A stretch of DNA of 64,000 nucleotides from CAYTBN01 sp964542165 (GCA_964542165.1 CAZITQ010000016.1:3759-67758), one strand, 5' to 3'. Counted from the stretch's first letter, positions 36,201 to 43,788 are shown. The notes: generated from the sequence alone by a model not told the origin. Made by a program: numbers and translations.

Positions 36201-36634
36201 ACTCCCGGGTCCGCGACCTGGTGGAGGCGTACCAGATCGCCGAGGCCCTCGGCGCTGGGCCGCTGCTGCAACCCGTGAGAGTGCGGGCGACCGATCCCGG
36301 CGACGCCGCGCCGCTGGTCATGGCGACCTTGGCTGCGGATCCGCGGGAGGACGGTCCGATGGCGGCCTTCGTCGTGGCCTCGTTCAGCGAGCCCCGGGCG
36401 CGTCCGACCCAGGACGCGAGCGTGGTCTTCCACCACGACGCACCCCAGTCCCACGCCCCCCAGGTCTGGCTGCTCGGCCTGCCCCACGGCGACCTGGGAT
36501 GGTCGACGACAGCGCTGCTGGGGGTGGTCGACGAGGCCCTTGCCCTCTCCCGGATGCGAGCGATCGGCCCCCGGGAGCTGGGGGAGCTGGATTTCTTCTT
36601 GCCCCTGGGACGGCACGCCGTGGAGGGGTCATGA
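33200..36634 (+). CDS. Large uncharacterised protein with LLLPVRLETRF start
   Basis: 1144 residues; GTG 33200 overlaps the previous stop as GTGA. It opens VPVLLLPVRLETRFDLD and LRVRIFPDAAHV, then LRVGREPYGIVPIRPV near 332 and TGLRLGAYGVVEDLHPRDDG near 595. The latter is followed by YLLAPDLASGRTAAILRAAY and DSRAARRAEALLDALRGGRP. I recognise these as fingerprints of a large hypothetical family that tends to travel with the DPLWMLARQ-type protein downstream. Mostly helical, no signal peptide, no known catalytic motif. Size and order suggest a structural subunit of a complex; this is inference. Confidence 0.8.
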   Translation: MTVPVLLLPVRLETRFDLDRDPPQLRVRIFPDAAHVSAHSDTIHAGEAEALTDYTGAGEDAAAFERLVTAVGGPRARYLVQERPTDIGATGTPAARGLPERFTVICRREDGGIVAQVDGAEVSRDALPCSPLAGEGGLPAWMRDFDEAVEAGMAVRVPLGASDIPGTDEPGLTVQVVGLAPGSPEDGQREIGELLRAHAYGAGLDLVPPDTPTNHTASVRSPVSRWGPTADEIWPTLSAAPPSDPDLLGEAAAERLIAALGLDPTGAGATALARCVHAGHGYGSLQSGLTGVVWRRFLRSEFHELGADEERIERTEAWALDHVCPDGPLPTLRVGREPYGIVPIRPVGRRTSSWPERAALLGRLRAFWESKTPAIIDHRQTTSAETWHAVLGALSGAGNARARGVTFDRNWFFRSLGWAFIMEGTDDGPGFLHTVSEATAEAFQEASTLEEQLAIVQGQLDGIPDVLPGNSPLIRVAEVCTIVRDVLETHLRRVEAWRLVDPDWPGVYLDSDLPEGAYRVVTGERALDESETPLTDWFVGHSDSEAEALAALLPDGAERERALARAAGLLHHRLDAWWQGVTSETLSGERQTAPTGLRLGAYGVVEDLHPRDDGPSSGYLLAPDLASGRTAAILRAAYHSQGDEREGALAAVRLDSRAARRAEALLDALRGGRPLEEALGRALLRDLRDVGLGVLLPEIADALPVDREDDPRVAGVPDGLKVALAWLDPPQDEEGAAEVRGAVEAAMAAAGLTGPQRSTAEAVLLGLAGDLDALSDLVLAEGVHLQAGALEARASAWRAAFSTGERPPPESALLAAGGAPQVTRRLVAVVAPAATAPAEGGWAAVEGAGAPVERWLRSLLGSADDWGCRTADGGTWCLEALETSALGLVSDLAGDPSTWLQRVGGEIGATDPTDAGEALRPLSTLAVMLPPLATLVSSARFLTADELAGGPADNGLRVADLLAEGSGAIPDLGSPDELLAAEGREARLRNAAELEHQAQVHSRVRDLVEAYQIAEALGAGPLLQPVRVRATDPGDAAPLVMATLAADPREDGPMAAFVVASFSEPRARPTQDASVVFHHDAPQSHAPQVWLLGLPHGDLGWSTTALLGVVDEALALSRMRAIGPRELGELDFFLPLGRHAVEGS

Positions 36635-38226
36635 GCTGGGAACGTCTCGAGTACCACACCGGCACCGAGGACGCCGAGCTCAGCCTGGCCGAACGGATCG
36701 CCGATCCACTGTGGATGCTGGCCCGCCAGCGCCAGGTCGGAGAGCTGCTGGGGGAGGACGCGGCCTCGCCGTTGCTGTGCGGGGTGAGCGTCGAGAGGCT
36801 GCCCGTGGTGGCCGCCGGCCCCGAAGACGACCTGCGGGAGCTCGACGGTGCGCCCCCTGAGGCCGCGCTCCAGGCCGAGCCCATCGAGAACGGCCCTTCG
36901 TCCCTCCGCCGGGCCGTGGACCGCGGGCTGGCGCTGCTGCGTACCCTCTCGGTCTCGGGTCTGGGTCCGCTGATCCCGGTCCTGCGCCAGAGGTTCCCCA
37001 TCGCCGTCGGGTCGGGGGCGGGCGATCCAGGGGGCTCGCTGCTGTCGGTCCTGGCGGCCGGGAGCGTGGACGCCCGGGCGGTCCAGCGGTCGGTCGACGC
37101 CCACGGTATCGAGCAGCTCGCGGACGGGATGGAGGGCGCGGAGCCGGCCCGACTCCAGGCCGCCTGGGACCTGTGGAACGACCTGGACGGCGGGACCGTC
37201 CAGCGGGACGAGGAGCCCGCGAGCTGGCGCAGGGAGCGGCTGGCCTACGAGGGGCGTGTCGTCGCGGGACGGGGCGACCGCCAGGTGACCCTGGCCGTCC
37301 ACGGACACGGGGGCGGCGAGCTGCGCTGGTACGACCTGGACGTGGTGTCCGAGGCCGGCGAGGCCAAACCCGACCCGCCGGCCAGCGCCGTACCCACGGC
37401 CGTACAGTACCCCGGCATGCCGTCCATGCGCTGGTGGTCCTTCGAGGACGCCGATGTCCACTTCGGCGGACTGGAGGGCGGCGAGGACGACGCGGCTGCG
37501 GCCCTGGTGGGGGCCTTCGCCACCGCGCTGGGGGACGACTGGTTCGCGGTCCCGGTCCGGGTCGAGGGCCCCGCGCTGCTGAGGGTGCACCGGCTGGCGG
37601 TGCGGGACGTGTTCGGTGAGACGATCCAGGTGACCCCGGTGTGGGAGCGCGACGGGGATCCCCGACCGTTCCGTCTGTTCGAGTTGACCACCCGGGACGG
37701 CGACACCTCTCCCTGGCTGCCCCTGCTCGGACCGCCGGGACGCCTCCTGTCTGGCCCCGCCCTGGAGGAGGTGGTCTTCACCCGGGACGAGGCGGCCAAC
37801 CTGGCCTGGGCCATCGAGCGCAGCGTCGAGGCCGCCAGCGGCCGCTCGGCCGCGCGGTCGGGCCGCCGCCCCGATCCGGACACCGCCGGCGAGTGGACCT
37901 GGCAGCTCCAGCCGCGGGTGACGGACAGCCACGTCCCCCTGGTTCCCGAGGGCGGAGACGACGGGACCTGGCAGATGGTGCTCCGCCGCGGCCGCATGGG
38001 CAGCTGGACCACCGGGGAGGGGCCGAAGGGCCGCATCCTCGTTCCCGAGGCCCCCCTGTGGATCGACGAGGAGTGCGTGCCCGCCGAGGGCCTGTCCGTA
38101 CAGCGCCGCGCCGTCGTCGCCCGGGACGCTCGGGGGCGCTTGTGGACCTGGGTCGGCCGCCGCCTGGACCACGAGCCCACCCCGCCCACGCCCCCCCTCG
38201 CGTTCGACCGCCTGCGCAAACCCTAG
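36631..38226 (+). CDS. Uncharacterised protein with DPLWMLARQ motif, last gene of the operon
   Basis: 531 residues; ATG 36631 overlaps the previous stop as ATGA. The N-terminus has DPLWMLARQRQVGELLGEDA (25-44). The middle has YPGMPSMRWWSFEDADVHFG (about 260) and DDWFAVPVRVEG with VRDVFGETIQVTPVW. Near 384 it reads FTRDEAANLAWAIERSVEAA. This set of motifs defines a conserved family, annotated only as hypothetical in the genomes where I remember it. No signal peptide or membrane segment. The downstream neighbour is convergent, so the operon ends here. Confidence 0.82.
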   Translation: MSWERLEYHTGTEDAELSLAERIADPLWMLARQRQVGELLGEDAASPLLCGVSVERLPVVAAGPEDDLRELDGAPPEAALQAEPIENGPSSLRRAVDRGLALLRTLSVSGLGPLIPVLRQRFPIAVGSGAGDPGGSLLSVLAAGSVDARAVQRSVDAHGIEQLADGMEGAEPARLQAAWDLWNDLDGGTVQRDEEPASWRRERLAYEGRVVAGRGDRQVTLAVHGHGGGELRWYDLDVVSEAGEAKPDPPASAVPTAVQYPGMPSMRWWSFEDADVHFGGLEGGEDDAAAALVGAFATALGDDWFAVPVRVEGPALLRVHRLAVRDVFGETIQVTPVWERDGDPRPFRLFELTTRDGDTSPWLPLLGPPGRLLSGPALEEVVFTRDEAANLAWAIERSVEAASGRSAARSGRRPDPDTAGEWTWQLQPRVTDSHVPLVPEGGDDGTWQMVLRRGRMGSWTTGEGPKGRILVPEAPLWIDEECVPAEGLSVQRRAVVARDARGRLWTWVGRRLDHEPTPPTPPLAFDRLRKP

Positions 38227-38229
38227 GGA

Positions 38230-38256
38230 GTTCGGCGCCTGCCGGAACGCGGCGCC
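38230..38256. terminator. Hairpin(s) after the five-gene operon
   Basis: Two overlapping stems can be drawn in the 37-base convergent gap. GGCGCC at 38234-38239 pairs with GGCGCC at 38251-38256. GTTCGGC pairs with GCCGGAAC with one bulge. There is no T run. Probable end point for transcripts from both sides, with low certainty. Confidence 0.35.
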
Positions 38257-38263
38257 TCGGGGG

Positions 38264-39847
38264 CTACTGCCCCAGACAGACCAGCGCGCCGCCGCGCACG
38301 CCGACCACGATCCGGCCGTCCCAGAACACGGGGGAAGACTCCACCGCGCCGCCCATCTCGATCTCCCACAACGGGGTACCGTCCACGGCGTCGAAGGCCT
38401 GGATCCACCCGCGGGAGTCGGCGACCACGATGGTCTGGCCATCCAGGGCCGGTGAGGACCAGGACACGCCGTGCAGCGGCCGGGACCATACGATCACCGG
38501 CTGACCGTCCTCGTCCGGAGCCTTGCGGATCGCCAGGATCTGGCCGTCGCCGAAGGTGGGCTCGTGGGCCGTGGGGACGAAGACGAGGTCGTCGGAGGGA
38601 CCGAAGCCGACGGCCGCGGTGGCCAGCACGCCGCCGTTGAAGTCGTGCTTGTAGTCGACCTTCTTCCAGGTCCAGGCGGGGATCTCCAGTCGCCAGGCGA
38701 AGTCCCGGGTCTCCAGATCGACCTTCGAGAACCGCAGTGTGCCTTCGGCCCGGGCCGGGCGGCGGTGGATCTGATGGTCCACCTCGGTGCCGATGTAGAG
38801 GTAGGGGTGGCCGTCCTCGATGGAGATCACCGGGCTGGCGTCGGTGTCGTCGCCCAGGTCCAGGCGCAGCACCTCCTCGCCGGATGCGTGGTCGATGCCG
38901 ATCAGGCTGCCGATGCTGTCGGCGAAGTAGGCCACCCCGTCGTGCAGGGCCACCGAGGACTCGATCCCGGGGGCCCAGCGGGAGGAGCCGTCCTTCTTGT
39001 CGGGGTCGCCGTACGACGGTCGCACCGAGTGGTAGGCCACCGGATCGATCTCCGGGTCGAGGCCGATCCGCTGGCCGCCCCAGTCGGTGTTCAGGTCGAC
39101 CCGGTAGAACAGCCCGTTCTCGCCGCCGAGCAGCATCCGGTCCTGGTCCGCCAGGATCAGGGAGTTGCCGTCGCTGCCACCCCAGGTTCGAACGGGCGCC
39201 AGGCGCTCGCCGCCGAACTCCTTGCGGGAGCCCGGGATGTCCATCAGCACCTCGTTGTTGATCAACGAGATCGCCTTGTAGTGCCAGTTGCGGTCGTGGC
39301 CCGACAGGCCCTGGCCCACGTAGAGCAGGGGGGCACCCCGGGGATCGATGGACATGGTGCCCTTGATGGAGGCGGTCTGGGCCCGGAAGTTCGGGCGGCT
39401 CGGCTCGCCGGTGTCCAGATCGACGAAGTAGACCCGGCCGTCGAGCCCGCCGACGATGGCCTCGATCGCCGGGCCGCCGGGCACGTCGAAGGGCTGGATC
39501 GCCCGGGCCTCGTCGCCCCAGTCCACCAGCAGCGGCTGGCCAGTCCAGCCCACGCCGCACCACTCCTTGTTGCAGCCCACCCGCTGTCGCCAGAGCACCT
39601 CGGGCAGATTCCGGGGCAGCGACCCGATCCCGTGCCGGTCCCGGTAGGGGGTGCCGCGGAAGCGCAAGATCCCCTCGTTGGGATCCAGGGGATGCTCACC
39701 GATCTCGGCCTCCCAGGGTGCGGGGCCGCTGTCCAGCTCGATCCCGTCCTCGGCCGAGTCGTCGTCCAGCGGGGGCTCTGGCTCCACGGGCACGCGGCAG
39801 CCGCAAAGCCAGGCGATCGCGATCGAGATGGAGAGGAGGCGACGCAA
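38264..39847 (-). CDS. PQQ-type beta-propeller lipoprotein
   Basis: 527 residues. The only plausible start is TTG 39845-39847, 20 bases after the upstream stop, so translation is probably coupled. Signal peptide with lipobox WLCGC (Cys about 17) and a short DDDSAED tether. The chain contains propeller blades of the PQQ/outer-membrane BamB type, such as AIVGGLDGRVYFVDLDTGEP, LLGGENGLFYRVDLNTDWGG, DGVAYFADSIGSLIGIDHAS and TIVVADSRGWIQAFDAVDG. A Cys pair (GCNKEWCG) near residue 90 may be a disulfide. It is a surface or periplasmic propeller with no enzyme signature. Confidence 0.88.
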   Translation of the reverse strand: MRRLLSISIAIAWLCGCRVPVEPEPPLDDDSAEDGIELDSGPAPWEAEIGEHPLDPNEGILRFRGTPYRDRHGIGSLPRNLPEVLWRQRVGCNKEWCGVGWTGQPLLVDWGDEARAIQPFDVPGGPAIEAIVGGLDGRVYFVDLDTGEPSRPNFRAQTASIKGTMSIDPRGAPLLYVGQGLSGHDRNWHYKAISLINNEVLMDIPGSRKEFGGERLAPVRTWGGSDGNSLILADQDRMLLGGENGLFYRVDLNTDWGGQRIGLDPEIDPVAYHSVRPSYGDPDKKDGSSRWAPGIESSVALHDGVAYFADSIGSLIGIDHASGEEVLRLDLGDDTDASPVISIEDGHPYLYIGTEVDHQIHRRPARAEGTLRFSKVDLETRDFAWRLEIPAWTWKKVDYKHDFNGGVLATAAVGFGPSDDLVFVPTAHEPTFGDGQILAIRKAPDEDGQPVIVWSRPLHGVSWSSPALDGQTIVVADSRGWIQAFDAVDGTPLWEIEMGGAVESSPVFWDGRIVVGVRGGALVCLGQ

Positions 39848-39866
39848 GGATCGTACGGGCGCGAGC

Positions 39867-40649
39867 CTACTTCAGCCTCGGCACCAGGTTCTCGGCCTCG
39901 AGCAGGACCTCGACCTCCTCGCGCGCCATGTGGCCCTCGGTGAACACGGTCTCGGCGACCTTGACCAGCTTGTCGGCCTCGTCGCCCATGCACAGCAGGG
40001 TTCGCTCGACACGGAAGCCGCCCTCGAAGTCCACCACCTTCACCGGCGTGGACACCGGCGGAGCCTCGAGCTGCAGGTCCTTGGGAAGCTGGACATCGAT
40101 GGCGCCGTCCGCCGACACCTCGACCTCGGTGCAGCGCTCGTCGGTCAGCACGTAGCGGTGGTCCGTACAGAACCGCACCCGCGCCAGGGCCTGCTCCTTC
40201 TCCTCGAGGATCACGATCACCTTGGCCACGTCGGCGCAGGTGGTCAGGGGCTTGTCCTTGTCGCCCTTGACGATCTTGAGTTCCTGACAGGCCGGCCGCG
40301 GCATGCACATCCCCTGACCGAAGAACAGCTTCGCGTCACCGGTGGGGAAGCCCAGCTCCAGGGGCGCCTCGTCCCAGGTGACCATGGACCCGGGAGGGCC
40401 CCCTCCCGGGCGGGCGGGGTTGGCGGTCTTGCCGCCCTCGGCGGGCTCGCCTGCGGCGGCTTCGTCTGCCCCGGTCTGTCCCGTCTCACCAGCCGCGGGC
40501 TCCCCGACGGGCTCCCCGGCCGACTCGACCGCCTCGGCGGTGCCGTCTCCCTCCGCCTCACCGCTGGCGGTGGTGTCGATGGGCTTGTTGCACGCCGCGA
40601 GCGCGAGGCCCACCAGCGCGATCACCAGCATTCTCGGATGGAGCGTCAT
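39867..40649 (-). CDS. Lipoprotein with Cys-rich C-terminal domain
   Basis: 260 residues from ATG 40647-40649 with GAGGAGGGTGC upstream. Lipobox ALAAC (Cys about 20), then a Gly/Glu/Ala-rich tether to about residue 85. The remaining 170 residues hold a charged alpha/beta domain with Cys in GMCMPRPACQELK, TTCADVAK, RFCTDHRY, ERCTEVEV and LLCMGD. The six Cys could form three disulfides in the periplasm. I do not recognise the family. It is co-transcribed with the propeller lipoprotein downstream (17-base gap). Confidence 0.75.
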   Translation of the reverse strand: MTLHPRMLVIALVGLALAACNKPIDTTASGEAEGDGTAEAVESAGEPVGEPAAGETGQTGADEAAAGEPAEGGKTANPARPGGGPPGSMVTWDEAPLELGFPTGDAKLFFGQGMCMPRPACQELKIVKGDKDKPLTTCADVAKVIVILEEKEQALARVRFCTDHRYVLTDERCTEVEVSADGAIDVQLPKDLQLEAPPVSTPVKVVDFEGGFRVERTLLCMGDEADKLVKVAETVFTEGHMAREEVEVLLEAENLVPRLK

Positions 40650-40725
40650 GGCACCCTCCTCGGCCGGGAACCTTCGCACGCGCGGGCGGACGAAGGCAAC
40701 GAAGGACCGACCCGCGCCAAACGTA

Positions 40726-40756
40726 GAAGGCCCCGACCGCTTCGGCCGGGGCCTTC
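40726..40756 (-). terminator. Intrinsic terminator after rpsU
   Basis: A 13-base stem (GAAGGCCCCGACC pairing with GGCCGGGGCCTTC, one A-C mismatch) closes a 5-base loop. It lies 32 bases downstream of the rpsU stop. The following minus-strand bases TACGTTTGG contain only a short T-rich stretch, so it may be partly Rho-assisted. Confidence 0.6.
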
Positions 40757-40788
40757 TCTCCCTCTCAGGTGGGATCCGTCCGCTTCAG

Positions 40789-40980
40789 CTACCGCTGCCG
40801 CTCCTGCTTCCGCCGCCGACGCATGGCCTCACGCTGCTTCTTGCGTTTGGCCTCGCCCGGCTTGATGTAGAACATCTTCCGCTTGATCTCCTTCTTGATC
40901 CCGGCCTGCTCAACCTTACGCTTGAACCGCCGAAGGGCGCGCTCGAATGGCTCGTCTTTTTTCACTGTCACTGAAATCAC
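40789..40980 (-). CDS. rpsU: 30S ribosomal protein S21
   Basis: 63 residues, normal for bS21. GTG 40978-40980 starts ISVTVKKDEPFERALRRFKR, with the family core FERALRRFKRKVEQAG and the basic tail MRRRRKQERQR. A strong GGGAGG lies nine bases upstream; an ATG seen between them is out of frame. It binds the small subunit near the anti-Shine-Dalgarno region. It is flanked by its own promoter and a hairpin terminator, so it is probably monocistronic. Confidence 0.96.
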   Translation of the reverse strand: MISVTVKKDEPFERALRRFKRKVEQAGIKKEIKRKMFYIKPGEAKRKKQREAMRRRRKQERQR

Positions 40981-41027
40981 GAACCATCACCTCCCTTCGG
41001 CCGGAGTACCGGCGAGAGCGTCGGGCG

Positions 41028-41055
41028 ATTATCGAGATATCCGGGGGGATGTCAA
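41028..41055 (-). promoter_or_regulatory. rpsU promoter
   Basis: On the minus strand a perfect TTGACA (plus-strand 41050-41055) is followed after 16 bases by GATAAT (41028-41033), five of six matches. Transcription would start near 41021, giving a leader of about 40 bases before rpsU. This is the clearest sigma-70-type promoter in the window. Confidence 0.75.
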
Positions 41056-41085
41056 CCGGGTTCGTCGGGGGGGCGGGCAGGGGAG

Positions 41086-41667
41086 CTATTCATCGATGGG
41101 CGTCATGAAGATCATGTTGGCGTCGATGCCGAGCTGGGCGATGCAGGCGTCGTAACGATCCTCGACCGGCTCGTCGAACACGGTCGCCGGGTCCACGGGG
41201 AGTGCGATCCAGGATCCCTCGCGGATCTCCTTGTCCAGCTGCCCCGGTCCCCAGCCCGCGTACCCCAGCGAGAGGAACCAGTCGTCCTCCACGTGGCTGA
41301 TGATCAGCCCCTTGAGCACGTCCATCGATCCGGACACACGCAGGGTGCTGGTGATCTCGAGGAATTCGTCGATCTGGGGCATCTCCGGCCGGAAGATGAT
41401 GGTGCCCCGATGGGGCTCCACCGGGCCGCCCCACATCACCGGCTTGTCCCGGGCGTCGCCGAGGTCGAAGGTCACCTCGGTCAGCACGGTCTCCAGCTCG
41501 AGATCGGTCTCGCGGTTGATGACGATCCCCATGGCCCCGTCGTGCTCGTGGCGCACCAGCAGGACCACCGTCTTGTTGAAGAACGGGTCCTGCATCTGGG
41601 GCGACGCCACCAGAATGCCCGGGCTGAGGATCTGGTGATGTTCGCTCTCGCTCGTTTCGTCCGACAT
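41086..41667 (-). CDS. algH: YqgE/AlgH family protein
   Basis: 193 residues from ATG 41665-41667, preceded by GCGAGG; a GTG seven codons upstream is a weaker alternative. Family landmarks: LSPGILVASPQMQDPFFNKT, VVLLVRHEHDGAMGIVINRE, VMWGGPVEPHRGTIIF, FLSLGYAGWGPGQLDKEIREGSWI and the closing DANMIFMTPID region. AlgH proteins are cytoplasmic and of uncertain biochemical role. Length and motifs are standard. It reads toward rpsU on the same strand, but rpsU has its own promoter. Confidence 0.95.
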   Translation of the reverse strand: MSDETSESEHHQILSPGILVASPQMQDPFFNKTVVLLVRHEHDGAMGIVINRETDLELETVLTEVTFDLGDARDKPVMWGGPVEPHRGTIIFRPEMPQIDEFLEITSTLRVSGSMDVLKGLIISHVEDDWFLSLGYAGWGPGQLDKEIREGSWIALPVDPATVFDEPVEDRYDACIAQLGIDANMIFMTPIDE

Positions 41668-41724
41668 GTGCCTCGCCAACGTACGCACTAGTTTCCCCCG
41701 CTGCCAGGGGTGGTGGCAAGGCGG

Positions 41725-42177
41725 CTACGGCGCTGCGAACTCCATCGGTCCCCACGATCCGGACAGGACGAAGGACGCCCAGAAGCGCGGATGACCCCAT
41801 CGGGGGGAACGCATCATCTCCAGCTTGGCCTCGCGCAGCGCCTCTCCCCGCGGCTGACCGGCGAGGAGGCGTTCGTAGAAGGCCACCATCAACTCGGCGG
41901 TGGCCACGTCGTCCACCTTCCACAGGCTCAGCACCTGGGTCCGGGCCCCGGCCAGCACCAGGGCCCGCCGCAGCCCGTGGACCCCGTCCCCGACCCGCAC
42001 GTCCCCCACCCCGGTCTCACAGGCGCTGAACACCGCCAGCTCGGTGCCCCGCAGGTCCATCTGGGCGATCTCGGCGGCGCTGAGGAAGCCGCTGTCCAGG
42101 CGTCCGGGATCGCCGTTGGCGCCGGCGAGTACCAGGCCGCTGCGGAAGAGGGAATCGCGCCGGGAGATCTCCACCAT
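41725..42177 (-). pseudogene. CHAT-domain protease fragment (5' truncated)
   Basis: 150 codons matching only the C-terminal part of a CHAT (caspase-like) domain: DSLFRSGLVLAGAN, then LRGTELAVFSACETGVGDVR with the catalytic Cys, VLSLWKVDDVATAELMVAFY and HPRFWASFVLSG. The upstream segment that carries the catalytic His (normally HxATHG), and any TPR or sensor region, is missing. An ATG after AAGGGGGG could still allow translation, but the product would lack the catalytic dyad. Best read as the remnant of a larger CHAT protein. No partner effector gene is nearby. Confidence 0.6.
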
Positions 42178-42190
42178 CCCCCCTTCATCT

Positions 42191-42207
42191 GGGTAAACGG
42201 TCTACCC
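42191..42207. terminator. Small hairpin between beta-helix gene and CHAT remnant
   Basis: GGGTA-AACGGTC-TACCC is a perfect 5-base stem just beyond the stop of the minus-strand beta-helix lipoprotein gene. There is no T run. Weak terminator candidate. Confidence 0.3.
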
Positions 42208-42224
42208 GTGACGACGGTACTCCT

Positions 42225-43622
42225 TCATTCAGCCAGCGGCTGCGGCCCCCCGTAACACCCCATGTCCGCCACGCTGCCGTCGGTGTCCTGGTAGGCGGCA
42301 TCCGGATCGCCGGCGTCGATGGCGGGGCTGCCGGTGTCCAGGTGGAAGTCGTTCTCCTCGCCCCAGCCGATGTAGGAGACGAACAGGGGGTCCTCGAAGA
42401 GGTTGGACCCGTCGAACTCCTCGGGGTTGTCGCGGCCGTCGATCAGGGTCTCGTTGCCGAAGAAGCCGTTGTAGAGCACCGAGACGGTGCCCGAGCCCAG
42501 GGTGGGGAGGCCGTCCAGGCCCATGGCGTCGCCCAGCTGGTGGGCGAAGAGGTTGTTGCGCAGCTCCAGCTCGTCCAGGGGATCGCTGGTGTGGAAGTAG
42601 ACGCCGGCGGTCTGCTCGGCCTCGTTGTCCACGAAGGTGCAGTTGACCACCGACAGGGTCATGCCCGACGTGGCGATGGCGCCCCCGTAGGCCGTGTCGT
42701 AGACCTCGGAGTCGTCGGCCTCGTTGTGGTGGAACAGGGAGCCGACCACCGAGAGCGTGCCGTCTCCCAGGGCGTCGATGGCGCCGCCGTCCAGGGCGTC
42801 GTGGGCCGTGAACACCGAGCGGGTGATCTCGTGCTCGCCGCCCTCGATGGCCAGGGCGCCGCCGAAGCCCCCAGAGTCCAGGTCGTGGAACAGCACCTCG
42901 TCGGCCCGCAGCGGAGAGTCCGCCAGCCACAGGCCGCCCGCGTCGCCGTTGGTGGCGTCGCAGTTCTTGATCGTGGAGTCGGAGAGGACGACCGGGGAGG
43001 TCGTGGCGTGGATCGCGCCCCCGGTCTCGGACGCGACGCAGTCGTCGATGATCACGTCTTCGAGGATCAGGCTGGCGTCGGTGAGGTGCAGGCAACCGCC
43101 CTCGGTTGAGGTCCCGTTGCGCAGGTGCACGTCGCGGACGATCAGGGTCGAGCCGGCGGTCACGGTGAAGATCCGGTCCAGGCCGTCCCCGTCGATGCGG
43201 GTGGCCTCGACGCCGTAGTCGCCGATCAGGGTCACCGATCCATGGATCTCCAGGCCGTGCTCGCGGAAGATGCCCCCCATCAGGCGCACGCAGCCGGTAT
43301 CCGCCGCCAGCGCCAGGGCCACGGTTGGGAAGGGGTCGAGCCAGGAGCCGTCCCCATCCTCGCTTCCGGTGACGCTGACCCACACCGGGGTCACGGCCGG
43401 ATCGCCGTCGTCGCAGTCCACGTCGGGCTCGAATCCATCCCCGTCGTTGTCCACCACCGGATCCTCGGTGGTGTCGTCGTCCCCCGTGCTGTCGTCGTCC
43501 CCGGTGGTGTCGTCGTCACCCGCAGAGTCGTCGTCCCCGGTCACGTCGTCGTCGTCCGACGGACAGCCGAGGGGGGACGAACCCAGGAGGGCCACGCAGA
43601 GGAGCCAGGTGAGTCTTCGCAT
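42225..43622 (-). CDS. Surface lipoprotein with parallel beta-helix
   Basis: 465 residues from ATG 43620-43622. Upstream ATG 43637 and a further in-frame extension through a DNA repeat are excluded because the signal peptide starts here. Lipobox SPLGC (about 20) is followed by four GDDD(S/T) units and then VDNDGDGFEPDVDCDDGDPA, a thrombospondin/MopE-like calcium motif. The beta-helix (about 90-440) has rungs such as GGCLHLTDASLILEDVIIDD and YGGAIATSGMTLSVVNCTFV, and ends DMGCYGGP. Same architecture as the lipoprotein at the left end of the window. Confidence 0.88.
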   Translation of the reverse strand: MRRLTWLLCVALLGSSPLGCPSDDDDVTGDDDSAGDDDTTGDDDSTGDDDTTEDPVVDNDGDGFEPDVDCDDGDPAVTPVWVSVTGSEDGDGSWLDPFPTVALALAADTGCVRLMGGIFREHGLEIHGSVTLIGDYGVEATRIDGDGLDRIFTVTAGSTLIVRDVHLRNGTSTEGGCLHLTDASLILEDVIIDDCVASETGGAIHATTSPVVLSDSTIKNCDATNGDAGGLWLADSPLRADEVLFHDLDSGGFGGALAIEGGEHEITRSVFTAHDALDGGAIDALGDGTLSVVGSLFHHNEADDSEVYDTAYGGAIATSGMTLSVVNCTFVDNEAEQTAGVYFHTSDPLDELELRNNLFAHQLGDAMGLDGLPTLGSGTVSVLYNGFFGNETLIDGRDNPEEFDGSNLFEDPLFVSYIGWGEENDFHLDTGSPAIDAGDPDAAYQDTDGSVADMGCYGGPQPLAE

Positions 43623-43660
43623 GCCGCGATCGTGCATCAGGCAAGGGAGTCGAGGCAATC

Positions 43661-43714
43661 GGGCACGGGCACGGGCAAGGGCAAGGGCAAGGGCACGGGC
43701 ACGGGCAAGGGCAC
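43661..43714. repeat. Hexanucleotide tandem repeat (GGGCAM)n
   Basis: Nine uninterrupted 6-base units, GGGCAC or GGGCAA, start about 40 bases upstream of the start codon of the minus-strand beta-helix lipoprotein. They fall between that gene and the preceding cupredoxin-like gene. Change in copy number would alter spacing in the 5' region rather than the reading frame. Confidence 0.9.
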
Positions 43715-43788
43715 GGTATCCAGCCCTCCCTGCCACCCTCTCCGGAGGGCGGGTGGGCGGGGGAGGGTGGCGGGGAGGGGTGGGCGGT

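Noticed and set aside
23519..38226. The giant-gene operon as a contractile injection system, type VI secretion system or phage tail
   Set aside because: No sheath, tube, baseplate gp25-like, LysM, VgrG/spike or ClpV-type ATPase is present, and no protein has tail-fibre collagen-like or toxin motifs that I can see.
42178..42224. A second selenocysteine or frameshift that would extend the CHAT fragment upstream
   Set aside because: The short upstream stretch contains no sequence resembling the missing His region, and the next gene's stop follows within 50 bases.
43637..43736. An N-terminal extension of the beta-helix lipoprotein translated from the hexanucleotide repeat (Ala-Arg/Ala-Leu repeats)
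   Set aside because: It would place a basic low-complexity stretch before an intact lipoprotein signal peptide, which would block export.
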